From an uncultured Prevotellaceae bacterium (GTDB lineage Bacteria > Bacteroidota > Bacteroidia > Bacteroidales > Bacteroidaceae), in the NCBI GenBank assembly GCA_900317305.1, contig ONGG01000010.1, forward strand, positions 149,148 through 213,147: a DNA stretch of 64,000 nt, written 5' to 3'. Below, one piece after another: positions 36,594 through 45,162 of this stretch. How positions within the stretch are numbered: position 1 is the first letter of the stretch; each line of letters opens with the position of its first letter. Made by a program: the position numbers and the translations under genes. The notes beneath the pieces were generated by a model. That model saw only the letters and a list, made by a program, of their open reading frames with translations. It was not told where the DNA came from and searched no databases.

Positions 36594-37199
36594 TCAGGTC
36601 GGTGAGATTGGATGCTGCTGGCTGTCCTCATTTTCGGGCAACATTCCCAACCTGTGATGTTCCGGGTCGAGGCCATTCCGCTTGCAATATTCCTCGTATG
36701 AGATGCAGCGGGTTTTATGCTCGGCTTCCTTTCGTCGGCGCAATTCCTCGTCACGAGCATCGTATGCCCTGGCACGCTCCTGAATGAACATCCTCAGGCT
36801 TGAGAGGACGGCCTGCGGGTCGAAGCGGCTGTAGAACCGCTCATAGCACCCAGCCTTGAAGCGGTAGAAGAAGAGCATCAGTTCGCTGGTCTTCAGCCAG
36901 TGGAAGTCGGTGGCGATGAACGTCGCCGTGAATTCGAGCTGTTCCCTCGACGCATCCTCCTTCAGTCCGCAGCAGAGGCTCAGGTCCACCAGTTGCGGTA
37001 TGAGCCAGGCTCTCGACTTCCTTTCCCCGTATGTCCTGTCAATGATGGACAACGTGGGGAAGTCGCTGAAGAAGCAGGATGATGCGTCCTTGCATACCTG
37101 CAACTGCATGGAAGGGTTACAGGCATTCAGGAAATCAATGATGGTTGCGTATTTGCCCATCAAAGAAACGCACGCTTCAGGCATCTGGTTGCTTGTCAT
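36594..37199 (-). CDS. Conserved mobile-element protein, DUF6633-like
   Basis: 201 residues from Met at 37199; other starts at 37295 or 37184 are possible, and the first would overlap the preceding gene by over 100 bp. It is mostly helical with no membrane segment. The motif FLNACNPSMQLQ and a C-terminal YEEYCKRNGLDPEHHRLG tail are what I associate with DUF6633 proteins that travel with Bacteroides mobilizable elements. No enzymatic motif is visible. It overlaps the replication-like gene upstream. Confidence 0.6.
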   Translation of the reverse strand: MTSNQMPEACVSLMGKYATIIDFLNACNPSMQLQVCKDASSCFFSDFPTLSIIDRTYGERKSRAWLIPQLVDLSLCCGLKEDASREQLEFTATFIATDFHWLKTSELMLFFYRFKAGCYERFYSRFDPQAVLSSLRMFIQERARAYDARDEELRRRKEAEHKTRCISYEEYCKRNGLDPEHHRLGMLPENEDSQQHPISPT

Positions 37200-37959
37200 C
37201 AAGGTACTCCCGCATGAGTCCTGATGCGTCCTGCACGGCAGACTGCCGTCTTGACGCATTTGGCTGGTGGCTTGTTTCATTTCCATGACTGTCATTGGTT
37301 AACGGTTCATTCTCCCAGACTCTAAGGGAAAGGAAATTCTCGAAGTTCCTCCGGTACCTGACCTCGGGTCGTGAGGCGACATACCTTGGAACGTATTCAA
37401 AGATGGCGGCCTTGTCCGCCTCGGAAAGGAGATTCCACTTTTCCCTTAAAGTCGAAACATTCCCGACGTTCTTGCCATACATCCTCCAGATCTCATCGAA
37501 GGTGTACCGCTCGTCCGCCTTAGGCTTCATGGGAACGACAGTTTCCAAGCCTTCACTATCACTTTCATTGACACTGACATTTTCATTATCAGTATCATTG
37601 ACATTATCATTAAGGATAACGTCCGATGCCGTTGGATGCGCAGGGTTATCGTCCGATACCGGCAGATGCCTTCCGACATCAGCCGATACCTTTCTTGCAT
37701 AGCATTTCCTCATGTGGGAGTATTCCTTGTTCCTCCTGCATTTCTCCGCCCATTTCTCCGCTTCACGGTCGATTTGCGTGCGGAACATCTCGAACATGGC
37801 GGCGATGGCAAGATCCTGGGACTTGGAAACCTCCATGTCATTGACATATGCGAAAATCAACTTGAACAACCTACCCGCCTGTTCGTCGGTGAGCACACTA
37901 ACGGCTGTCACGAAATCTGCGAACAGCACGAAGCTCTTTTTCTTTTGATTTGTTGCCAT
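37177..37959 (-). CDS. DUF6291-like replication/replisome-organiser-type protein
   Basis: 260 residues. The N-terminal 90 residues (FVLFADFVTAVSVLTDEQAGRLFKLIFAYVNDME) match the DUF6291 pattern seen in phage and mobile-element replication proteins. A low-complexity Asn/Asp/Ser linker (about 105-140) and a second helical domain (about 150-215) follow. Probably helps element replication near the iterons 500 bp upstream (inference). Confidence 0.65.
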   Translation of the reverse strand: MATNQKKKSFVLFADFVTAVSVLTDEQAGRLFKLIFAYVNDMEVSKSQDLAIAAMFEMFRTQIDREAEKWAEKCRRNKEYSHMRKCYARKVSADVGRHLPVSDDNPAHPTASDVILNDNVNDTDNENVSVNESDSEGLETVVPMKPKADERYTFDEIWRMYGKNVGNVSTLREKWNLLSEADKAAIFEYVPRYVASRPEVRYRRNFENFLSLRVWENEPLTNDSHGNETSHQPNASRRQSAVQDASGLMREYLDDKQPDA

Positions 37960-37971
37960 AATGTTGGGATT

Positions 37972-38343
37972 TTAGATGTTACTACCAATGATGCGGTTGA
38001 TGTCGTCCGTGCGATACATCACTCGGTTGCCTACCTTCACGGGCTTCAGGTAACCTTTCTTGCCCCATAGATACAAGGTGGTCTCGCATACACCGAATTG
38101 CTGCATGGCCTCCCTCTTGGATACCAACTTCTCTTTCTCGTCCGTGAGGCCGAAGACAGTGACGAGGGCGGTGATCACACCATCCACCATACGAAGACAA
38201 TACTGTTCCAACTGCTCGTTGGTCATCACGATGAAGGGAGAGGTAGCATTGCTTCCTGTTTTCCCTTCCGAAGGGTCTTGGAAACTTTGGGAAAGATTCT
38301 CCTTCACCTTCTCTTTCAAAAGCTCAATGCAATTATTTTTCAT
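37972..38343 (-). CDS. Excisionase-type helix-turn-helix protein (element 1)
   Basis: 123 residues. The C-terminal half (about 70-123) is a MerR/excisionase-like winged helix: VSKREAMQQFGVCETTLYLWGKKGYLKPVKVGNRVMYR. Such proteins act as excision factors or as initiator-type regulators. It is the first gene of the minus-strand mobilization block, 12 bp before the DUF6291 gene, and lies next to the iteron array. Confidence 0.75.
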   Translation of the reverse strand: MKNNCIELLKEKVKENLSQSFQDPSEGKTGSNATSPFIVMTNEQLEQYCLRMVDGVITALVTVFGLTDEKEKLVSKREAMQQFGVCETTLYLWGKKGYLKPVKVGNRVMYRTDDINRIIGSNI

Positions 38344-38490
38344 TACTAAAATGATTAAATTTCACATAGAGTCTGCTATGGCCATAAGCAAAAACTCGCA
38401 ACCGGTTCGTCCGATTGCGAGTGCAAAATTAATATAGGTGAAAGGGAATTAAATCTGCATATAATGCTTATTTACAGAGGTTTGGAAAAA

Positions 38491-38540
38491 AGTGACATCG
38501 AGTGACATAAAGTGACATAAAGTGACACGAAGTGACATGG
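38491..38540. repeat. Iteron-like array: five exact 10-bp AGTGACAY tandem repeats
   Basis: AGTGACATCG, AGTGACATAA, AGTGACATAA, AGTGACACGA, AGTGACATGG without gaps: one unit per helical turn. It lies between the helix-turn-helix gene and the membrane protein gene in the intergenic stretch 38344-38567, which has no gene. Confidence 0.9.
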
Positions 38541-38567
38541 AGTTTACCTCAAAAAGAGTGATGCGGT

Positions 38568-39623
38568 TTATGCTTCATCACCCTTCCATAGAATTTTCTT
38601 TACGCCTTCTGCATACCCTGATATGATTCTTCTATATTCCCGGTCTTCATCAGTAGTACAATTTTCCATTTCGCGTCCAAGCAGGTAGGAATGGTTCTGA
38701 TATTCGCGGTTCGATTGCCGATAACTGACAACCTTCACCATTTTCTCCAATGACAGATGGAAGGGCTTTAATTTGCCTTCTGGTGAAAGATGAAGTTCTT
38801 CCAACGCCAGTTTCAGACAAGCGACGGATTTGCCAGAATTATCACGTGTTAGTTCTTTGATAATGAAATCAACCACTTGCTCCTTTTTGTCTTCTTCACA
38901 GAATATGAAAGCAGAGAGAGGCTGCTCTTTTTCTGGCTTCATGGTGCTGTTTGGAGTTGCTTCTGGTTCCTCAACTGCTTTTTCCCCATCATCTTGTACT
39001 GGAGTTTCTGTTTGCTCTGGAGCCTCTTCCTCAATTTGCGAGGAATGGGGATTGATGCCATTGAGTTCTTCAGGGACAGCATAAGCGGTCAGGTATTCCT
39101 CTATATCCGGCTTGTTCTCTTGTCCCTCATAAATGGTATTGATGGCCTCCCTCCAATCCTCGGCGGTATCGTAACCGGCAACCAGACTTGTCTTGACCAG
39201 TCTCTTGCACAGTTTGCTGAGCAATAGCCTGGAGAGGCCCAAGGATTTGAGCGAAAGTTTTTTGTCGTGCCATAAATCGTATGCAATGGTGAACATAATG
39301 ATCAGACCACCACCAATCATGATGAAATAGAGTGCTGCGGCTGCTTGGTCATCGCCCTTCTGGAACCGCCCAACCAATTCTTCCGTGAATCCGGATGACT
39401 TCACTCTCTCGATGGCAGATGACAAATCGTTGGAGGGGTTGTTCATACCGTCACGAATTTGTGGCTGGGTATTAGGATAAAACTCCGACATCACATTCAT
39501 CATGCCAGACAATCCATTGTGGCCATCTTCCTTGATGTGCTCCACGAAATTGGCATAATAGTCAAGATGACTCTCGTGCCATTCTTCTAAATCCTGAATA
39601 AATCGTTCTTTGTCTAATTTCAT
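38568..39623 (-). CDS. Hypothetical membrane-anchored protein of element 1
   Basis: 351 residues, no recognised family. One hydrophobic helix (about 95-118, ALYFIMIGGGLIIMFTIAYDL), an acidic Glu/Pro/Thr linker (about 190-240), and a helical C-terminal domain. The N-terminal 90 residues are soluble and rich in Asn. Transcribed away from the iteron array's right side. Function unknown; a membrane tether or a replication/partition accessory are possibilities only. Confidence 0.6.
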   Translation of the reverse strand: MKLDKERFIQDLEEWHESHLDYYANFVEHIKEDGHNGLSGMMNVMSEFYPNTQPQIRDGMNNPSNDLSSAIERVKSSGFTEELVGRFQKGDDQAAAALYFIMIGGGLIIMFTIAYDLWHDKKLSLKSLGLSRLLLSKLCKRLVKTSLVAGYDTAEDWREAINTIYEGQENKPDIEEYLTAYAVPEELNGINPHSSQIEEEAPEQTETPVQDDGEKAVEEPEATPNSTMKPEKEQPLSAFIFCEEDKKEQVVDFIIKELTRDNSGKSVACLKLALEELHLSPEGKLKPFHLSLEKMVKVVSYRQSNREYQNHSYLLGREMENCTTDEDREYRRIISGYAEGVKKILWKGDEA

Positions 39624-39668
39624 TTTTGATGCTATTTTTTAATTGTTGTTCTTCATTGCCTGACGGTC

Positions 39669-39786
39669 TGCTTGTCTGGTTTTGGGGTCAGTTTTTTGGG
39701 TCAGTATATGGGTGTAGTAACGGGTGTAGTAATGGGGGTAGTGATGGGGGGAGTTTGGGGGTAGTGATGGGGGTAGTACTACCCCC
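39669..39786. repeat. G-rich GGGGGTAGT repeat tract with an 18-bp palindrome
   Basis: Imperfect repeats of TGGGGTCAG and (G)GGGTGTAGTA/GGGGGTAGTGAT, ending in the perfect palindrome GGGGGTAGTACTACCCCC (39769-39786). The TGGGGTCAG part resembles the TDPK-coding repeats inside the next gene (40150-40195), so this tract looks like a decayed duplicate of that linker. The gene-free stretch 39624-39959 holds nothing else clear. Confidence 0.65.
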
Positions 39787-39959
39787 GTCAGACTCTAAAT
39801 CTTCAGTTGATAGATGGCGCTTGATGATGGACAAAGCATTCTTTTGGTTATATTACTCTCATTTCTCTCGTCACTTCTCTCCCCATTTCTCTCCCCATTT
39901 CTCTCGCCACTTATGTTTCCATCTACCTGATAGAAAACCACTTCCGTATGCAGTTTAAG

Positions 39960-41390
39960 CTATTTCTTGATAACCCATCGTCCTGTCCGGCTATGTCCTT
40001 CCCATTCCAATCTCCCTGCTTTTCTTAATTTGTCAATATTATATTTTACACCAGATAAAGACAGACCTAATAATTTGGAGATTTCTTCTTTTGATATATT
40101 AGGAGTTGATCGTATTATTCTTAAAACAGCATCCGCTGTATTCTTTTTCTTGGGGTCAGTTTTGGGGTCAGTTTTGGGGTCAGTACTACCCCCATTCTTT
40201 GCCCCAATTTTCGGACGGTAATAGGTAACGGTGGACGAGTCGATGTCAGAGTCAAAAGTCACTTTCTCGCCGGTCAACTGCTCCCAACCCATCATCTTGT
40301 GTATGCCATAGCCCGCGTTCTCCCCCAACTTTGCGTATCTGAAGAACTTGATGATGCTTGGGTTTCTTGGGTTGGACTTGATGACCTCACGAAGCGTTTT
40401 CATATCTCGCATAAAACGGCCTGGATTCTGGAACTCAATGCGGTTGTCATAAACCCGGATGGTGCAGTGCATGGGACTGAAAAAATCGGCATGAGCCTCC
40501 ATGTTGACCAATCCTTCGCGCAGCGCATACAACTGTGAGTTGTCGTCTGGAGAGAAACCGTTGGGGCCAGCCGTGAAAGGTGCATCGACGTGAAGGCGAA
40601 GACGCTGGATGAGGGTCTCGTAATAATCCCATAAGTTGTCCTGCTCCGGCATCCGGTAGGTGTATCTGGTGGCTGCATCCGTGTAACTTGTGCCAGGGAT
40701 TTCAAGATAATCAATCCAGAAGTTGTTGATATGGCGTTGAACACACAATCTCTTGCCGAACGTCAGGATGCTGGCGTAGGTCAACTTCCCGTCCTTGGTG
40801 ATACCTATGTTCTCACAAAACTCCTCATGAGGCAGACTCTTGAAAGGAAACTCTGGATTGAAGTTGACGATATGGTTGCGGTAACTATTGAATGATTCGG
40901 CTTTGATGTCATCGAGAGAAGTGCCGTCGACAGCCATCTCGCTTCTTACCCCAAAAGCCTGGTCGCGCATCATCGCCGAGATTTCCGACTCATCGGCTTG
41001 GCGGTCGCCACTACCCGAACGGATAAATGTGTTGATGGGATTGCCGAAATAGATAGGCTTCACCTTCGAGGATTCCACAAAGAACGCCAGCACCAATTTC
41101 CCGTCAATGTAATACTTCTTGCATTTGGGGTGTATCTTGGTGTTGAACTTCTGCCCATTCCGCAGTATGTTGAGGAAATCAGACTCAGTCTTCTCCCCGT
41201 TTTCCACACCTTGCACCTCAAACCGCTTGCCTTTCTGCTTGACTCCGAACACAATCCATCCACCGGACGTGTTGCTGAAAGCAGAGACGGTTTCCCAAAC
41301 ATTATTCGGCAACTTGTTCTGTGCTTCCTTCACCTCGAAGTCGTCCCACTCTATATCTGTCAGTCTTTGAAGAAGTTCTTCCTTAGTCAT
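39960..41390 (-). CDS. AlbA_2/Schlafen-like ATP-binding protein (element 1)
   Basis: 476 residues. The N-terminal AlbA_2 domain (about 1-130) has EVKEA, SGGWIVFGV and the FIRSGSGDRQA segment. A HATPase_c_4-like region (about 265-370, with LREGLVNMEAHADF and YDNRIEFQNPGRF) follows, then three TDPK repeats and a C-terminal winged helix (ISKEEISKLLGLSLSGVKYNIDKLRKAGRL). Such proteins are annotated as transcriptional regulators or RecG-like; their role is poorly known. It lies 54 bp downstream of the integrase gene. Confidence 0.85.
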   Translation of the reverse strand: MTKEELLQRLTDIEWDDFEVKEAQNKLPNNVWETVSAFSNTSGGWIVFGVKQKGKRFEVQGVENGEKTESDFLNILRNGQKFNTKIHPKCKKYYIDGKLVLAFFVESSKVKPIYFGNPINTFIRSGSGDRQADESEISAMMRDQAFGVRSEMAVDGTSLDDIKAESFNSYRNHIVNFNPEFPFKSLPHEEFCENIGITKDGKLTYASILTFGKRLCVQRHINNFWIDYLEIPGTSYTDAATRYTYRMPEQDNLWDYYETLIQRLRLHVDAPFTAGPNGFSPDDNSQLYALREGLVNMEAHADFFSPMHCTIRVYDNRIEFQNPGRFMRDMKTLREVIKSNPRNPSIIKFFRYAKLGENAGYGIHKMMGWEQLTGEKVTFDSDIDSSTVTYYRPKIGAKNGGSTDPKTDPKTDPKKKNTADAVLRIIRSTPNISKEEISKLLGLSLSGVKYNIDKLRKAGRLEWEGHSRTGRWVIKK

Positions 41391-41444
41391 GGCTGTATAT
41401 GTTTTTAGACCTACATTGCAAAATTACATGTTTTTCCCGAAACC

Positions 41445-42806
41445 TCAATCCAGAAGACTCACCAAATCCTTCTTGATGTCTTCGTCGATGTCACGATAGC
41501 GAGCAAACGCCTTGCTGCCTTCAACGTGGCCAGAGAGAGCACCCACCAGATTTGGGTCTTTCACCTTTTTATAGAGGTTGCCTATGAATGTCCGTCTCGC
41601 CATGTGGCTACTGGCCACATCGTAAATCGGGTGCTGCTCCTCCTTGCGTGTCAACGGGTTCAAGACGGTGACCATGCGGTCGATGCCGGCCATCTTCAAA
41701 ATCGTCTTGATATCCTCATTGTATTGTTGTTCGGCGACCAGAGGGAAGAGGCTATCCCCTGGGGTGTCCTTGTATTTCTCCAATATCTCCAATGCCAGGG
41801 CGTTCAGCGGTACCCGTATCGTCCGTGGGTTGTTCTCAATCGTCTTGTCCTGAATGTATTCCACAGCCCCGTCCACGATATTCGACTTCGTCAAGCCATA
41901 CAGGTCTCCCACGCGGCAACCAATCAACGTTTGGAACACAAAGATATCGCGCTGCCGCTCCAACCGAGGATGATTAGAAAAATCGAATGCGTACAGTTGG
42001 TTGCGCTCGTCGAGATTGATGTAGAAGGGTGTGCCGTAAATCGCCGTCCCGACCTTGAACTTATCGAATGGCCGGTTGGTGGTATAGCCATAGTCATAGC
42101 ACCAGCGGAAGAAGGTGCGTATCTTGTTGAAATAGTCCACCAAGGTGTTCTCTCCTCTTTGGGAAGGCTCTCTTGATTCAGGGACGAGCGTGAAGAGCTT
42201 CTTGAAACGCTTGTAGTTCTCATTTGTCTCATCGGCATACTGATACTCCGTCCTGAAATACTCCTTCATGGCGGCGAGGTCGTCCTGCGTGATGGTGTCG
42301 ATGTCGAGTTTGATCCTTTTGTCCCGTTTCTTGATTTGAAGGAACAGTTCATAACGTTGAAGCACACGTTTGATTACCATGAAATTCTTCTTCCTCACAT
42401 CCGACATCTTGTGCTTCGACAAGAAAAGGTCAAAGAGTTCCAACAGCATATAATGCTTCTCTTCTTCCTCCACCTCTTCGACGAAGTCTTCAGGATGATA
42501 GTAACGTGCCACAATGTTATTGGGCCATTCCGCATCCACGCTGTTGCGCTCCTTCTCATATCCATCCTCGATGAAACGGCGTAGTTTCTTCACCTCGCCA
42601 TCGACATGCAGCCGCATGGCTTCGTCGCAGATCACACGCTTCTTGACACACTCTTCCCTTGAGTCCCAATAATTGGGATTCACCATGATGCGGGTGGGAA
42701 TCCATTTGTCAAACTTCCGTCCTTCACGCATCCTGACATATATCGGAACCTGTGTTTCAAGGTCTGTTGCCTTGGCCTTTTTTCGGATTAGGAATAATAG
42801 TTTCAT
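41445..42806 (-). CDS. Tyrosine recombinase/integrase of element 1
   Basis: 453 residues from the Met at 42806; an upstream in-frame extension lies in leader sequence. An N-terminal arm-binding domain (DLETQVPIYVRMREG) and SAM-like core-binding domain precede the catalytic domain with Arg in IGCRVGDLYG, HMARRT (His-x-x-Arg), GHVEGS and the nucleophile Tyr in FARYRD. It would recombine the CGGCTCT core in tRNA-Leu. It sits about 290 bp inside the right end, beside arm-type repeats. Confidence 0.93.
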   Translation of the reverse strand: MKLLFLIRKKAKATDLETQVPIYVRMREGRKFDKWIPTRIMVNPNYWDSREECVKKRVICDEAMRLHVDGEVKKLRRFIEDGYEKERNSVDAEWPNNIVARYYHPEDFVEEVEEEEKHYMLLELFDLFLSKHKMSDVRKKNFMVIKRVLQRYELFLQIKKRDKRIKLDIDTITQDDLAAMKEYFRTEYQYADETNENYKRFKKLFTLVPESREPSQRGENTLVDYFNKIRTFFRWCYDYGYTTNRPFDKFKVGTAIYGTPFYINLDERNQLYAFDFSNHPRLERQRDIFVFQTLIGCRVGDLYGLTKSNIVDGAVEYIQDKTIENNPRTIRVPLNALALEILEKYKDTPGDSLFPLVAEQQYNEDIKTILKMAGIDRMVTVLNPLTRKEEQHPIYDVASSHMARRTFIGNLYKKVKDPNLVGALSGHVEGSKAFARYRDIDEDIKKDLVSLLD

Positions 42807-42824
42807 TGAGATGTGTTTTTTATG

Positions 42825-42920
42825 CGGGGCAAAGCAGTGCAAGGCGAGAGAAATGCAAAGCAAAATGCAGTTTTGTTTTCATATCCGAGCCGATGCCTGA
42901 CTTCGCGGAGCAAAGTTACA
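42825..42920 (-). repeat. Diverged copy of the dispersed promoter-hairpin repeat inside element 1
   Basis: Read on the minus strand it aligns with the chromosomal arrays: TCCGCGAAGTCAGGCATCGG, then TTTTGCTTTGCATTTC and CTTGCACTGCTTTGC, matching the cassette order of 8973-9185. The promoter boxes are degraded (TGCTTTG in place of TACCTTTG). Confidence 0.65.
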
Positions 42921-42956
42921 AAATCTTGCTCCACCTTGCTCCACATTTGCTCCACA
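42911..42956 (-). promoter_or_regulatory. Integrase 1 promoter overlapping three arm-type repeats
   Basis: A -7 box TAACTTTG on the minus strand (42911-42918) is followed upstream by three GCTCCAC repeats (42926-42956). Integrase bound there would cover its own promoter. Confidence 0.6.
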
Positions 42957-43098
42957 TCTCTTGATTTATAATAAATATTAACATTTGAAAACAATTTAAT
43001 ACAATTCGTGTAAATGATTGATATTCAACAGTATTAAACCATTTTCAACCTTTAATTTTGTTTAATCTTATTCAATATCGTTTAATACCTTCAATCTC

Positions 43099-43111
43099 GG
43101 CTCTGGGTACC
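43099..43111 (+). other. Middle attachment site, CGGCTCTGGGTAC
   Basis: The core CGGCTCT is followed by the tRNA-Leu 3' acceptor sequence GGGTAC. This is the junction of element 1 (left) and element 2 (right); the GGGTAC is the tRNA end that element 2 brought in. Confidence 0.75.
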
Positions 43112-43114
43112 GCA

Positions 43115-43150
43115 AACACCTTGTAAGTCGTTGATTTACAAGGTGTTTTT
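43115..43150 (+). terminator. Terminator at the left end of element 2
   Basis: A 12-bp stem AACACCTTGTAA/TTACAAGGTGTT is followed by a T run, directly after the restored tRNA 3' sequence. Before element 1 inserted it would have ended the tRNA-Leu transcript. Coordinates are good to one or two bases. Confidence 0.85.
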
Positions 43151-43159
43151 ATTTTCCGA

Positions 43160-43181
43160 GGTGTTAAAAAGGTGTTAATTC
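43160..43181 (+). repeat. Arm-type direct repeat, left end of element 2
   Basis: GGTGTTAAAAAGGTGTTAATT, identical to 59492-59512 and in the same orientation. Two GGTGTTAA units 11 bp apart; probable binding sites of the element 2 integrase. Confidence 0.75.
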
Positions 43182-43344
43182 TGCGCAACAAAAAGAAAAT
43201 GCTTTTGTGGCCTTTCTTCCTCCTCTTTTCTTATCCTTGTCTTTGCTTTTCTACAGGCCGATGTTAAAACATGTTGTATTTTTGGCATCACCTCCTACTT
43301 TCACTATCTTTGCAATCTACTTTTTCATCTTCATTGGAAAATAT

Positions 43345-44058
43345 ATGAAATCAAGAAATTTTGGAATCGTCTCATTGTTTATTGCATTTCTATTGCTATT
43401 TCTGACAAGTCTCTCAAGTTGCAATAATAACCTTAATACTAAAGAGTATAAGGGGCAATTGTTGAGTAGATATATGACAGTACTTAGCAACAGAACCTAT
43501 ATTACCAATAAGAATGAGAAAGTTGGATGGAATGATACATTGACGATTTTTGTTGATAATCAGGGTAACGACATCCCTGTAAACGAAAGTTTGCCAGATA
43601 GTGAGAATGTTCGTCCTAACTGGAAAGAAGACTATGAGTATAATTATGATGCACATGGCCATATGATAAGTGCGACAACGACATGGACTGATACACCTGA
43701 ATATAAGTATATTTGGAAAGACAGTCTTGTAACAGATGTCATAGTCACAGGTGATTATTATGGAAATACACAACATAAACACATAGTATATGACATGACC
43801 GTCAATTCTCCCCGTTCTGGAATTGCTCTGTTTATGAGTCTTTTTGATACGAGCATACTGATGGCAAAGTATCTTACAGGGGAAATAGGAGGATATGTTC
43901 CATCCCATCCAATAGCCAAGATATATGTTTATAATGATAAATATAAAAATGACACACTGACTTTTACAAATGAATTTGATGGCAAAAATCGTCTTACGGC
44001 ATATACTGTCAAATCTCACACCACAAATGTCAGCAGGCATTTTGATTACCCCGATTAA
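43345..44058 (+). CDS. Lipoprotein, DUF4595/YD-repeat-like
   Basis: 237 residues from Met at 43345. Signal peptide with lipobox SLSSC and a following Asn stretch. The body has alternating aromatic/polar beta strands (YEYNYDAHGHMISATTTW and FDGKNRLTAYTVK), the look of DUF4595 lipoproteins of Bacteroidota. No enzymatic motif. A promoter TTTG-N20-TATCTTTG (43281-43312) precedes it. AT-rich relative to neighbours, so likely recent cargo. Confidence 0.65.
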   Translation: MKSRNFGIVSLFIAFLLLFLTSLSSCNNNLNTKEYKGQLLSRYMTVLSNRTYITNKNEKVGWNDTLTIFVDNQGNDIPVNESLPDSENVRPNWKEDYEYNYDAHGHMISATTTWTDTPEYKYIWKDSLVTDVIVTGDYYGNTQHKHIVYDMTVNSPRSGIALFMSLFDTSILMAKYLTGEIGGYVPSHPIAKIYVYNDKYKNDTLTFTNEFDGKNRLTAYTVKSHTTNVSRHFDYPD

Positions 44059-44101
44059 AGAGTCGATAGAAACGAGAGCGGAACACTTATCCGATGACAA
44101 A

Positions 44102-45004
44102 ATGGACGAGGTGGAACAGAAGGAGTATGACCGAGCCATGGAAGAATTGACTCAGACATACGTCCGTTTCCCTGCTGTCCAACATATCGAGGATTATTTG
44201 CATCTACCCGACTATATCTGGCAGAGCGATTTCTTGGAGAATTTGACCATGGAACAGAAACGGAAATGGCATCACCAGCCGATAATGGGCAATTATTCCG
44301 ATTTCTGCAATGACAACACATCCTTCGATGATGATTGTCCCTTATTCTCCGCCATATATAAAGTGGTGACGAATGAGAAATATGCCCAATTCTTGTTGGA
44401 GAGAATGGGACAAAGGAATGAACTCAGACAGTTCCGTGAGAAAAGGAGGAGAAAGAAAGAGACCGAGAAGATATTGGCGGAAGTGGATGCCATCATATCC
44501 GATATGGAAGAGAAGTTGAGTGTGAGGCATACCGAAGTGCAAAGAAGAGAAGACGCTGCCTTACGTAGCGTGGAAGAGGTAGAAAATCCGTCAGAAAAGC
44601 CCATTGAAATACTCACGGAAGAAACCAATCCGTTCAATCACAAATTCACTGACAGCCAGATAGCCTTCCTTGCAGAGGTGGTCAATAAAGTCCATTTGTT
44701 TTGGGGTAAGGACGTGACCGAGGAAGAAATGAGAGCCATCTTCGACTGCAAGGTGAAGGTGCCGCTCAAATCAAAGAACAACCGTTTGCTTGCCCAATTC
44801 TTCAGCCAACTGAGCTACCGTGAATACATCACCGAGTCGTGGCAGTCGGTTGTCGCCAAACATAAGTTGTTCATTTCATCCCGAAAGGACGATTATATCA
44901 ACCAATCAGACCTCTCTTCTGCCTGCAACTATTTGAATAAGTGCCAGGAAAGCGGAAATTACTTGAAAATCAGCAACTACATCCAACAACTGAAAAAACA
45001 GTAA
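44102..45004 (+). CDS. Hypothetical mobile-element protein
   Basis: About 300 residues from the Met at 44102; an in-frame Met at 44027 is an alternative and would overlap the lipoprotein gene. Not recognised. A central coiled coil rich in Arg/Lys/Glu (about 105-160, RQFREKRRRKKETEKILAEVDAIISDMEEKL) separates two helical domains. No catalytic motif, no membrane helix. It ends just before a terminator, and lies next to the replication genes of the element. Confidence 0.6.
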   Translation: MDEVEQKEYDRAMEELTQTYVRFPAVQHIEDYLHLPDYIWQSDFLENLTMEQKRKWHHQPIMGNYSDFCNDNTSFDDDCPLFSAIYKVVTNEKYAQFLLERMGQRNELRQFREKRRRKKETEKILAEVDAIISDMEEKLSVRHTEVQRREDAALRSVEEVENPSEKPIEILTEETNPFNHKFTDSQIAFLAEVVNKVHLFWGKDVTEEEMRAIFDCKVKVPLKSKNNRLLAQFFSQLSYREYITESWQSVVAKHKLFISSRKDDYINQSDLSSACNYLNKCQESGNYLKISNYIQQLKKQ

Positions 45005-45030
45005 GCATCGGAACAATTGTAAAGAAAAAG

Positions 45031-45101
45031 AAAAAGGTTTGAGAGCTGTTTGAGACCTCAAACCTTTTTCTTGACCTCTCAAACTTAGAAAAATACCTTT
45101 G
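45031..45101 (+). promoter_or_regulatory. Terminator, operator-like TTTGAG repeats and promoter of the rep block
   Basis: AAAAAGGTTTGAG/CTCAAACCTTTTT forms an intrinsic terminator (45031-45069). Two further half-sites (TGTTTGAGAC in its loop and CTCTCAAACTT at 45077-45087) repeat the same GTTTGAG word. A promoter follows: CTTG (45070-45073), 20 bp, TACCTTTG (45094-45101). Confidence 0.7.
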
Positions 45102-45162
45102 CACTCGAATTCAAAATTCGGAGGGCATGCACTCCTATTGTCTAATTTCTAAGTTTTTTAAA

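Larger units (their letters stand above)
27730..43105. mobile_element. Integrative mobilizable element 1, about 15.4 kb, with phosphate-uptake cargo
   Basis: Bounded by CGGCTCT cores inside tRNA-Leu sequence, with a tyrosine recombinase at the right end and TTGCTCCACA-type direct repeats near both ends. It carries a relaxase, MobC-like protein, oriT-like inverted repeat, helix-turn-helix and replication-like genes, iterons, an AlbA-type ATP-binding gene and a phosphate transport/regulation block. It has no conjugation (tra) genes, so a helper would be needed for transfer. It was probably the second element to insert, because it sits between the tRNA and element 2. Confidence 0.75.

Noticed and set aside
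38491-38540. CRISPR array
   Set aside because: The repeats are only 10 bp with no spacers and no cas genes; iteron-like.
39626-39958. 110-codon plus-strand open frame
   Set aside because: Gly/Ser/His low-complexity product of the G-rich repeat tract; no support for translation.
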